Positions 26,734 through 34,205 of a stretch of DNA of 59,560 bases are shown here, one piece after another. Source of the stretch: Bacteroidota bacterium (lineage in GTDB: Bacteria; Bacteroidota; Bacteroidia; Bacteroidales; Lentimicrobiaceae); contig JAEZNO010000009.1 of the NCBI GenBank assembly GCA_023441805.1, positions 1 to 59,560 of the forward strand, read 5' to 3'. Position 1 is the first letter of the stretch; each line of letters begins with the position of its first letter. The translations under genes and the position numbers were made by a program. The notes under the pieces are model-generated. The model saw only the letters and a program-made list of their open reading frames with translations, did not search any database and was not told the origin of the DNA.

Positions 26734-27366
26734 TTATTTTATTACTATTTTTTCAACTCCCATGCGGCATACCTGCATTAAGAGGTCAGTAAAGGCCCTT
26801 GCCGGTGCAGTGCCAAAGTCAATATAGAAGACCACTCCACCGGTTTCTTCCTTATATGGGCCGGTTATTCCATGGACAACATTAAGAAAAGTACCGGCTT
26901 TTTTATAAGGCTGGTACCATTTCATAAACCATAGATCGATGAGTCCCATAACTGCCTCGGCTGATGGGTAAAAGAATATTTCGCAGTTAAACCAGGGGAT
27001 TGGACTGACCTCAACCCTGGTATGACCAAATCTAGTCTTATATTGATTAAAATCAGGAAAATCCTCCATTTTGTACTCTTCGTCAATAGAAGGCACCATT
27101 GGCCAGCACATAACATGCTCAATCACTTTAGTGCCTTTAACTATTGAAATATCATTGCGGAAAAGTTTCCTTGATGGGGTATTATTTAATATACCAACGG
27201 GAATAGCTGAGGAATTTAACTGAGTGAAATCTGTCAGGACTAACCATTGGTCTTCATTTTCCCTGGTAATGTTTCTTTGGCTTGCACGATGCTGCTGCAA
27301 GTGATACTCGGTCATAAAAAGCCTTAAATAATGGTTCCGTGATAACCTGGCTATTTCTGATAACAT
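26734..27366 (-). CDS. Uncharacterised protein, 210 residues, middle gene of the accessory cassette
   Basis: No family recognised. It has no signal peptide or membrane segment. Distinct segments are IPWFNCEIFFYPSAEAVMG, LIDLWFMKWYQPY and the C-terminal FYIDFGTAPARAF. These same segments recur in a decayed copy at 29966-30287, which shows that they are the conserved part of the protein. The gene starts 13 bases after the stop of the HExxH protein gene, so both are probably co-expressed. Confidence 0.75.
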   Translation of the reverse strand: MLSEIARLSRNHYLRLFMTEYHLQQHRASQRNITRENEDQWLVLTDFTQLNSSAIPVGILNNTPSRKLFRNDISIVKGTKVIEHVMCWPMVPSIDEEYKMEDFPDFNQYKTRFGHTRVEVSPIPWFNCEIFFYPSAEAVMGLIDLWFMKWYQPYKKAGTFLNVVHGITGPYKEETGGVVFYIDFGTAPARAFTDLLMQVCRMGVEKIVIK

Positions 27367-27379
27367 CTGGTATCCGGTA

Positions 27380-28420
27380 TTAGAAATATTCAGGTACTGG
27401 CCTCATAATCCGAAAAAGCCTGATGATATTCGGATCACCGGTTAACTGGGTTGGCCTGCTCCAGTCCCTGACAATATCGGCCCTGCCAATTTCAACAGTC
27501 CTGGCAAGGTCATACAGATCGCTGTAACTCACAAAGGGTTTACCGTCAGTTCCGGGTTTGGTAAGGTATTGAATGAAAGTGAGATTATCAATGGCAAGTG
27601 CCTTATGGACAATGCTCATGATCTCATCCTCTGTCATTGGCTGTCTCTTTTTGATTTTTACTGCTGCAATCTCAGCTTGAGGGGTATACCCTGGATATTC
27701 CCGACAGCCCAGGATATGAAGAATCATCCATGCGCCAACATTATACAAACGACTATCACCATTAAACAATAAATGGCATTTAACAATCAGATTTTTATCA
27801 TTCCAACGCCAGTTTCTCAATACATTCATCGTCTTTATAAATGGCGTCCTGGCCGCTTGGATTGATCTGTAATGCGTATGGCTCTTCGTGAGATAATAAG
27901 ATTCAGCAATGCCCTCATTACGAAATCTTAATAAAAGTCTGACAAATGCTTCCACCATATCTGGTTTATCAGGGTGATACTTTAATTCTGTGAGGTTGCG
28001 GTGATCAATCATGTGAATAAGTTCATGAACCCAGGTAGTAGAAGCAGCATTGCTTAGAGATAAATCCTCTATAAAATAGTTAAGTATATATTCAAAAATG
28101 AGCGTACTATTCGCGGTAAAAAAGTATTCGCCCTTTATATCGTCAGATTGTCTGGTACGGTAGGTAGCCAAGGTAGAACCTGAAGGAGCTAATGATATCG
28201 CTATATGTATTTTATTGATTGTAATTGTCTGAAGTGCCGGCATCATAAGACACAATGCTTCATTGAAATGTTTTTTAACAAGACTGATAACCACTTCCTC
28301 AAAATTTTCATTATCACCCTTTATAAGGGTATATAACTCCATTAAAGCATCCGGTTCTGGTGGCTTATTCTTTAATGGTATGAGTGAACAAGTAACTTGG
28401 ATTTCATCGGTTTTTATCAT
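27380..28420 (-). CDS. Uncharacterised HExxH protein, gluzincin-like metallopeptidase candidate
   Basis: A 346-residue protein without signal peptide. The motif WVHELIHMIDHRN contains the zinc-binding HELIH at 132-136, and NEGIAESYY (E169, E173) follows 33 residues later, in the place where gluzincins carry the third ligand. This arrangement suggests a zinc peptidase, but I do not recognise the family. It is the first gene of an apparent three-gene operon with the 210- and 80-residue proteins. The neighbourhood is a decayed accessory island next to tRNA-Arg. Confidence 0.75.
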   Translation of the reverse strand: MIKTDEIQVTCSLIPLKNKPPEPDALMELYTLIKGDNENFEEVVISLVKKHFNEALCLMMPALQTITINKIHIAISLAPSGSTLATYRTRQSDDIKGEYFFTANSTLIFEYILNYFIEDLSLSNAASTTWVHELIHMIDHRNLTELKYHPDKPDMVEAFVRLLLRFRNEGIAESYYLTKSHTHYRSIQAARTPFIKTMNVLRNWRWNDKNLIVKCHLLFNGDSRLYNVGAWMILHILGCREYPGYTPQAEIAAVKIKKRQPMTEDEIMSIVHKALAIDNLTFIQYLTKPGTDGKPFVSYSDLYDLARTVEIGRADIVRDWSRPTQLTGDPNIIRLFRIMRPVPEYF

Positions 28421-28655
28421 GATCTGAATGTTTAGCTATTACTTTATTAACCGCTTATTGCTTAAAAATTTTCCGTCCTCAACAAAATACTGAAATTTTT
28501 CTGAAAGGAAAAAAACTCAGGAGATTTACCTTATGCAGTTTTTTCCTCTCAAAATTTTATTATATCATTGTAACCATTTTTAATTTGAATATACAGTCAT
28601 TGGTGACCCGGTTTAGCAATGCGTTAGTTCCGGTCATCATTTAAAAGTTAAAATT

Positions 28656-28909
28656 ATGGAAACTGCCTTTCCACATGATCTGCTAAGAAAGCTTATGAAT
28701 GCCGTTAAGGAAGAAAAACAAAGCCAGGCCTATGATGTAATTCTTGAAATCATCACAGTGGACACGGTGAAATTCTAATAACCTTACTCGGTAAGCAAGA
28801 GCTTAGGTCTTTACCACAGCAGATGCTGGATTTTTATATAGTGAGGGAGGAGTATGAGAAATGTGAGGTTGTGAAGAAGCTGATTGAAAACTTGCAGCAG
28901 TTAGATTAA
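28656..28909 (+). pseudogene. Frameshifted small gene (about 84 residues if intact)
   Basis: An ATG at 28656 opens a 40-residue frame (starting METAFPHDLLRKLMNAVKEE) that ends at 28778. Just before this, in the -1 frame, another coding-like stretch continues (GHGEILITLLGKQELRSL... QMLDFYIVREEYEKCEVV) to a stop at 28909. One indel near 28755-28770 would join them. The joined product would be a small charged helical protein. I do not recognise it. The 28421-28655 stretch before it is AT-rich without a gene. Confidence 0.5.
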
Positions 28910-28966
28910 ATTGCTTTTGCCGATTAATCTCTAAATTCGTCATTATTAATCATAAAGCATAAAACC

Positions 28967-29883
28967 ATGAACAACCAGACCCATGATTTATTTTCAGCTT
29001 ATCCGTATATTCCATGTCATTGCCATGATCTAATGGCTTCGTATGTACCGTTAAAACCACATCATGTTCCTTATAGATTACTCTATCCAGAGCCATATTA
29101 TGGTGATTGGAAAAAATGTAGTACTGTCTTGCTTACACATAATCCAGGCAACAGCACTCCTTTTTTTAAGGGGGGGGATCAGCTTTTGAAAGCATCGTAA
29201 TGCACGGACCATTATCAGTTGAACATAATTATTTTGGATTAGCATCACCCAATCCAAGTAAATTTCCAAACGCAAAAACTAATAGTTGGCTGGATAGAAT
29301 TAATGCGCAAATGAATAGTCTTTTTACAGGGCTCCAGGTATTTGTAAACCGAACGTTTGTAAGGGATTTGGTTCCTTATCATTCTGGTTCATTTGGTTAT
29401 GTAAACATGACCACTTGTACTAACTACATGTATAAGTACTTCTTTAATCAAGTTATTGCAGCATCGTTTCATAGTGAGTTATATGACAGAATTAATCATG
29501 ACAACTCTAAACCTGCGACAATCATATTTGCTCGTGGTGCTGCCTGGAATCATAAACTTGCACTTCAATCAATCGGTTGGAGATTAATAGGCCGTATCTA
29601 TTGTAACTGCACAATTTACAAAGCTGATTTTGATAAAATAAAAAACTTTGATGCCTTCAATGTCGAGAAATATTCGGATCATGATATTTATATAGTTGTC
29701 TTAACTCAAGCTAAGCGAGGTGCTAAGTTAGGAGTATATGTGAATAGAAGTGCACCTTTAATTCCGGTTAATTTGCTTACAGTAATAAATAATTACTATG
29801 AAATAAATGATGTTTCAGATAAACAGTATATAGATCATAATCCTGAACTCGACATATTTTTGAAAAAATTATGTAGTGATTAG
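28967..29883 (+). pseudogene. Gene disrupted at a G8 tract (about 305 residues if intact); UDG-like family candidate
   Basis: Two frames cover 28967-29200 (77 residues) and 29200-29883 (227 residues). The shift falls at the eight-G run 29170-29177, preceded by T7. With nine G residues the frame would run through, giving about 305 residues. In the joined product, YPEPYYG, LLTHNPGNS, LVPYHSGSFG and a later RGAAWNHKLA resemble an uncharacterised family with uracil-DNA-glycosylase-like 'NPG...PYHS' motifs; this is from memory and uncertain. The run may be a phase-variable switch, a mutation or a sequencing error. A TAAATTCG box lies at 28932-28939. Confidence 0.65.
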
Positions 29884-29965
29884 ATGAAATTAAGTTCAAC
29901 ACAAAGTTGTTAAATAGTGTCACAGAATCAACATAGTTACTCAGCAGGCAATCTGTCAATCAGTA

Positions 29966-30287
29966 ATGTTGTATATCGCCAGTAAATTAAGGGAATATTA
30001 CCTGCAGCAGTTGTCTGAAGTCATTTCCCTGGTTTTGCTGCGATATCAGATACTATCCAAGCACAGAGCCAGTAAAAGGATTAATTTATTACTGGTTTGA
30101 GAAGTGGTATAATTCTGAACATGATGCACAGGTCTGTTTTTAAATGTCGTGCATATCATAACAGGACCATACCGGAAAGATGGAAGTGAAGTTTATTGTT
30201 GATTTCGGAACGGCGCCTGCAGAAGCGTTTTGTGAACTGATCAAACTTTGCAGCATAGAGGGAATTGAGCGGATAGTAGTAAATTAA
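29966..30287 (+). pseudogene. Decayed second copy of the 210-residue cassette gene
   Basis: Translation in changing frames gives FPWFCCDIRYYPSTEPVKG and LIYYWFEKWYNSEHD (about 30030-30125), a stop, and then MEVKFIVDFGTAPAEAFCEL to IERIVVN and stop at 30287. These match, in order, PWFNCEIFFYPSAEAVMG, LIDLWFMKWYQPY and VVFYIDFGTAPARAFTDLL of the intact 210-residue protein at 26734-27366. The N-terminal part is deleted: LREYYLQQ after the ATG at 29966 recalls TEYHLQQ near the intact start. Thus this is a truncated, frameshifted paralogue in the opposite orientation. Confidence 0.8.
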
Positions 30288-30332
30288 CAGCATACTTGAT
30301 GGCTTTGATTTTTCCCTTTCGGAATTACTTTC

Positions 30333-30340
30333 TATCTTTG
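30333..30340 (+). promoter_or_regulatory. TAnnTTTG box that fixes the start of the 158-residue gene
   Basis: TATCTTTG lies 39 bases before the ATG at 30380 and after an upstream in-frame ATG at 30296, which favours the downstream start. Confidence 0.5.
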
Positions 30341-30379
30341 CTGAAGACGATCAATTTGAACTTTATAAAAAATGCAGAT

Positions 30380-30856
30380 ATGTATAAAGAAACAACCAAA
30401 GCTCAATTGTTAACAGAAGCCAATAGAGTTAAGAACTTTGTTCTGACACAAGGATACAGCAAAGAGCAACTGATTGAAACAGCAAATGAATTAAAAGAAA
30501 AAAAGGAAATTATTACTGAGATATTCTGGCTTGATGGAGGTGATGAAATGTATTATCCGTCTTTTGATTCAATTAAATTGAATCCCAGGTTCGTAATTAT
30601 CGGAAAAAGTATCAGAACATCTACCGATGGTTTAATCTTCCCTCAGGAGGTGCCAATCATTCTTGTCTTCAATAATTTTAACAGACTCCCTCCGGACGAA
30701 AGAGAAACATATATTGAAAGAATATGCAAGAAGGAGGATCATGATTATTACCCTCACAACTATCTTCATAAAGAGAGTATTGTAATACTCGGACTGGGCT
30801 TAAACGATGATATACCAAAGATAAGCTATAAATTAGAGACGAGAAAATTGATTTGA
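30380..30856 (+). CDS. Uncharacterised protein, 158 residues
   Basis: A soluble protein starting MYKETTKAQLLTEANRVKNF. A helical N-terminal third is followed by strands such as PRFVIIGKSI and VPIILVFNNFN. It has no signal peptide, no transmembrane segment and no motif I recognise. The longer open frame from 30296 adds residues that overlap a TAnnTTTG box, so I use 30380. It lies inside the degraded island and appears to be one of its few intact genes. Confidence 0.65.
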   Translation: MYKETTKAQLLTEANRVKNFVLTQGYSKEQLIETANELKEKKEIITEIFWLDGGDEMYYPSFDSIKLNPRFVIIGKSIRTSTDGLIFPQEVPIILVFNNFNRLPPDERETYIERICKKEDHDYYPHNYLHKESIVILGLGLNDDIPKISYKLETRKLI

Positions 30857-30919
30857 AATAAGCAATCAATTAAAAGTTTAACATAAAAGGATATAACGAT
30901 GTTAGTAAATATCAATTTT

Positions 30920-31008
30920 ATGGGCTAACAGTATTCCTTGCTTTTGAGTTAAGGATTTCAAAGCGTTCCAAACCTTTTGGATGGTAACATTATCAACTTC
31001 GCTTAGCG
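30920..31008 (-). pseudogene. Remnant of the 3' part of the 80-residue cassette gene
   Basis: Allowing one single-base indel, the minus strand encodes SEVDNVTIQ then GLERFEILNSKAR. This matches SEVDNDTILAGLERIEIFNSKTR in the intact small protein at 26486-26728, and the DNA is clearly alike (GATTTCAA...CGTTCCAAACC shared). The remnant lies directly downstream of the decayed FISUMP gene on the same strand. Confidence 0.65.
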
Positions 31009-31019
31009 CAGTCGCCATT

Positions 31020-31605
31020 CTCATTATAGACTTATTATCTGTTCTTAACACCTCTTACCAGGAAGGAAGAGTTGTACCACCAGAAATATATGTAAATTCA
31101 TCCTGGCATTCGAATACATGGCATATGATTCCCTGGAGAATAAATTGAGGAGGTAAAATAAGCAGATGTACCATAGCAGCAGAAGGGCGAATTATTATCT
31201 TCTCCGATCTTTATTCCTACGAAACCAAATCGATCAGTAGGAATACAATTGGGTCCCCATGTATTAATATCTTTAAACTTACGAACTGCAATGTTAAGAC
31301 CGTGCCAAGGTTAAACCAATCAGCTTCTGTTGAACATGCCATCCTTCAGGACATATACCCTGTGCTCCATCTTGTAAGGTGTACTGCATTACTTCATTGG
31401 CTTGATGTCCAAAAAAGGTCGAATTATTAAGATAACCGAAATCACCGTAAGAACCTCTTAAACCTCTCGTCAAAGCAGTAAACCCACTGCTATTTGAATT
31501 AGTCCCTTCAGTCTAGCCATAATGTGACCTTAATTTATGAGCCACATTATATCCAAACCATCCTGTAGCACAATTCACTGTGTTGTCGAGATAGTCTTCA
31601 TATAG
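31020..31605 (-). pseudogene. Decayed FISUMP-type (Fib_succ_major paralogous domain) gene
   Basis: One frame runs from 31605 to the stop at 31294-31296, interrupted by TAG at 31513-31515. It encodes NCATGWFGYNVAHKLRSHYG, TEGTNSNSSGFTALTRGLRG, SYGDFGYLNNSTFF, NEVMQYTLQDGAQGICPEGWHV. The TAG most likely replaced a Trp codon (GW-TEG). After GWHV a frameshift allows TEADWFNL, giving the FISUMP signature GWHVPTDAEW. Further down GTSAYFTSS and WHVFECQDEFTYISGG recall the C-terminal part, also out of frame. FISUMP proteins are surface proteins. Between 31606 and 31866 I see no gene. Confidence 0.7.
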
Positions 31606-31866
31606 TCACCATCCCATATGTGTTTTGATTGACTATTCCGGACTACATCACCGGAATTTACACCTTTTCTCCTTAAAAAGAGGAATAAATGACGAAATTG
31701 ATAGAATGCATATGATTAAAGAATCTTCGTACCTTCACAGTACTTAGTAAGTGTAGGCATGGTTGTTATATCTTTGATTGTTAAAGTGTGCAATTAAACT
31801 ACCTACAAAAAGTCAGTGGTAATTTCTAAGATTATTATTGAGATATTATTGCAGAATTAATAAAAA

Positions 31867-31889
31867 GGGGTACAATCTGGGGGTACAAT
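31867..31889. repeat. Direct repeat GGGGTACAAT x2
   Basis: GGGGTACAAT at 31867-31876 is repeated at 31880-31889 with a three-base spacer. It lies between the decayed island and the tRNA-Arg terminator. Its role is unknown; an old integration or recombination site is one possibility. Confidence 0.6.
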
Positions 31890-31899
31890 AAAAATTAAA

Positions 31900-31925
31900 C
31901 CCCTCAAGTTGAATAACTTAAGGGG
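31900..31925 (-). terminator. Rho-independent terminator of tRNA-Arg
   Basis: On the minus strand an 11-position stem (CCCCTTAAGTT/AACTTGAGGGG, one mismatch) with loop ATTC is followed by TTTAATTTTT. It lies ten bases after the 3' end of the tRNA. Confidence 0.75.
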
Positions 31926-31934
31926 TCAATCTTG

Positions 31935-32006
31935 TAGCCCCGATAGGAATCGAACCTATATTTAAAGTTTAGGAAACTTCCGTTCTATCCATTGAACTAC
32001 AGGGCC
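31935..32006 (-). tRNA. tRNA-Arg (anticodon CCT)
   Basis: A 72-nucleotide cloverleaf on the minus strand. Acceptor arms are GGCCCTG and CGGGGCT, the anticodon stem is GAAGT/ACTTT around loop TTCCTAA, and the T arm is ATAGG-TTCGATT-CCTAT. The loop gives anticodon CCT, reading AGG (Arg). CCA is not encoded. Its 3' end faces the decayed island, so the tRNA may mark the insertion site of a former mobile element. Confidence 0.9.
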
Positions 32007-32234
32007 GCTATTTGTGGTGCAAAAGTAACTATTTTTTAAACGATTGTGAGCGATTTATGACCGTACATTACTAAATTTTCTTAATCGATTGATATCCAGG
32101 TATAATTGTTGATAACAGAACAGTAATGATAAATGTTAAACTGTTGGTGATAATCATATTTAGAAACCTGCATGTTACATTTAGATAAGAAAAATATATT
32201 TTGCTGAAACCTATTTAGTTAGCTGATATCTTGG

Positions 32235-32242
32235 TAACTTTG
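32235..32242 (+). promoter_or_regulatory. TAnnTTTG box upstream of the carboxyltransferase gene
   Basis: TAACTTTG is 67 bases before the ATG at 32310. The position 19-21 bases upstream reads TTTA rather than TTG, so the match is partial. The leader would be about 60 bases long. Confidence 0.4.
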
Positions 32243-32309
32243 CAAAGAATTCAGGTAAATCATAAATAGTATATACGTTTATTTTATATTAGTTACAAGG
32301 TACAACAAA

Positions 32310-34040
32310 ATGAATAAGAGACTACTGATCAGAGATTTGACATTAAGGGACGGACAACAATCGCTTTTTGCCACCAGAATGAGTCAGGCACAGATTGACA
32401 GGGTATTGCCATTATACAAAGAGGCAGGGTTTTATGCAATGGAAGTATGGGGCGGTGCAGTGCCCGATTCAATTATGCGCTACCTTAATGAAAATCCCTG
32501 GACACGTCTGGAGAAAATTAAGGGAGCCATAGGCGATGCATCGAAACTTACAGCCCTCTCGAGAGGAAGAAACCTTTTTGGATATAACCCCTATCCCGAC
32601 GATGTTATTGACGGTTTTAACCGTAATGCGGTAAGATCAGGTATCTCGATTATGCGAATTTTTGATGCCCTCAACGATACTGATAATATTGGCAGTACCA
32701 TTAAGTCAGTAAAGCAAAATGGCGGCCTGGCCGATTGTGCCATATGCTATACCGTTGATCCGCATGTTTCAACACGGGTTAAATTAAAAGCAGTGTTGCA
32801 GCGTAAACCATTGAATACTCGCATTTTTACCGATGAGTATTTTATTGATAAAGCCATTACCCTCCAGAAGATGGGTGCCGACATGATCTCAATAAAAGAT
32901 ATGGCCGGTTTGATCACTCCCCTGAGGGCAGGGCGACTGATAAGGCTGCTGAAGAAGGCAGTTGATGTTCCCATTGATTTTCACACGCACTGCACCCCCG
33001 GTTACGGGCTTGCATCTACACTCATGGCAATTGTTAATGGTGTTGATATTGTTGATACCAACATCATGAGTTTCTCAGGCGGTCCGGCTGCAGCATCTTA
33101 CGAAATTATCCAGTTATTCTGCAATAAGCTCAATATCGACACAGGTGTTAATCCCGAAGTTGTCGTTCAGATCGATAAGCATCTGAGAGATATCAGGACC
33201 GAGCTGGCTGAATTCGACAGCTACAAGCAATTCCCTATAGAATTTGATATAACACAGGATAAGCTGCCAAAGGATATCGATAACCTTTTTGAACTGGCAA
33301 TAGGTTATGCTAAGGCTGATAAGGAAGATGATCTGTTAGAAACCATACATGCCATTGAGCGGTATTTTAATTTTCCTGAGCCGGATGAAAAAGTTAAAGA
33401 AGCCGAAGTACCCGGAGGTATGTACACCAATATGCTTGCTCAGCTAAAGCAGCTTAAGATGGAAAAATACCTGCCCCGTACGCTCGAACTGATACCTTCG
33501 GTACGACTTGCTGCAGGTTGTCCCCCGTTAGTTACGCCAACTAGTCAGATAGTCGGGGTACAGGCTGTGAATTGTGTTGTAGATGAGACGAAAGGCGAGC
33601 CACTGTATACAACCCGCTCAATCCAGTTTGTCAACCTGGTGAAGGGCATTTATGGTAAGACCCCTGTTCCGGTTGATCCTGAATTCCGTTACAAGATTGC
33701 AGGTGTAAGAGAAGAGACACCGTATGATACAAGATATTATAAGAAACAGGACAACCCTGTTTTCCATGAATATGGCGGAGTAAAACTGGCAAAGGACGAG
33801 AAGGAAGAGCTGTTGCTTGAGCTATTCCCGAATGTTGCAACCGATTATCTCAAAAAAGGAATAGAGAACAAGTACCTAGCCGAGATCCATAAGATAGAAG
33901 AAGAGAAGAGGCGCAAGTTTGAAGAAGAGAAGAGAGCCTACGAGTCAATGTCACCTGAAGAAAAGCGTGAGCGCCTTCTCCAGGGTCTCTATAACTACCA
34001 CTGGTCAACAGAAGAAGGGGACGTTCTGGGACTGTCCTAA
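32310..34040 (+). CDS. Carboxyltransferase subunit (pyruvate carboxylase B / oxaloacetate decarboxylase alpha-like)
   Basis: A 576-residue protein of the HMGL-like TIM-barrel family. RDLTLRDGQQSLFATRM starts the barrel; MISIKDMAG (K196) carries the carboxylated Lys, and DFHTHCTPGYG (H225, H227) binds the metal. The second, PYC_OADA domain (about 320-510) is present. No C-terminal biotinyl-Lys (MKM) domain is found; the protein ends in a charged coiled-coil-like helix (EEEKRRKFEEEKRAYESM). The biotin carrier must therefore be a separate protein. The reaction transfers carboxyl to or from pyruvate/oxaloacetate, but direction and partner genes are not visible here. Confidence 0.92.
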   Translation: MNKRLLIRDLTLRDGQQSLFATRMSQAQIDRVLPLYKEAGFYAMEVWGGAVPDSIMRYLNENPWTRLEKIKGAIGDASKLTALSRGRNLFGYNPYPDDVIDGFNRNAVRSGISIMRIFDALNDTDNIGSTIKSVKQNGGLADCAICYTVDPHVSTRVKLKAVLQRKPLNTRIFTDEYFIDKAITLQKMGADMISIKDMAGLITPLRAGRLIRLLKKAVDVPIDFHTHCTPGYGLASTLMAIVNGVDIVDTNIMSFSGGPAAASYEIIQLFCNKLNIDTGVNPEVVVQIDKHLRDIRTELAEFDSYKQFPIEFDITQDKLPKDIDNLFELAIGYAKADKEDDLLETIHAIERYFNFPEPDEKVKEAEVPGGMYTNMLAQLKQLKMEKYLPRTLELIPSVRLAAGCPPLVTPTSQIVGVQAVNCVVDETKGEPLYTTRSIQFVNLVKGIYGKTPVPVDPEFRYKIAGVREETPYDTRYYKKQDNPVFHEYGGVKLAKDEKEELLLELFPNVATDYLKKGIENKYLAEIHKIEEEKRRKFEEEKRAYESMSPEEKRERLLQGLYNYHWSTEEGDVLGLS

Positions 34041-34160
34041 TGCTGGATGATGAATAGTGAATAGTGAATTTCCTGTCCAACTTTCAAGATCGATCCCGTT
34101 CGGGTATTAACGCAAAACGCTGAACGCAAAACAAAACGCTTAACTCTGAGCGCTGAAATT
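34041..34160. repeat. Composite intergenic repeat (copy E)
   Basis: Directly after the stop at 34040 come GATGAATAGTGAATAGTGAATT, the core CTTTCAAGATCGATCCCGTTCGGGTAT (34081-34106) and then tandem AACGCAAAACGCTGAACGCAAAAC words. The order of parts matches copies at 58-153 and 24143-24230. The inverted core here is CCCG/CGGG. Confidence 0.8.
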
Positions 34161-34165
34161 TTTCT

Positions 34166-34173
34166 TAATTTCG
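34166..34173 (+). promoter_or_regulatory. -7-like box (TAATTTCG) upstream of dCMP deaminase
   Basis: TAATTTCG is a near match to TAnnTTTG 33 bases before the ATG at 34206. It overlaps an upstream in-frame GTG at 34173, which supports using the ATG. Confidence 0.4.
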
Positions 34174-34205
34174 TGACGGATTTGCATTTAATAAACAAAC
34201 TCTAT

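Noticed and set aside
29161..29169. Programmed -1 ribosomal frameshift at the T7 run of the broken gene
   Set aside because: A -1 slip on TTT-TTT places TAA at 29167-29169 directly in frame; only a change in the G run restores the reading frame.
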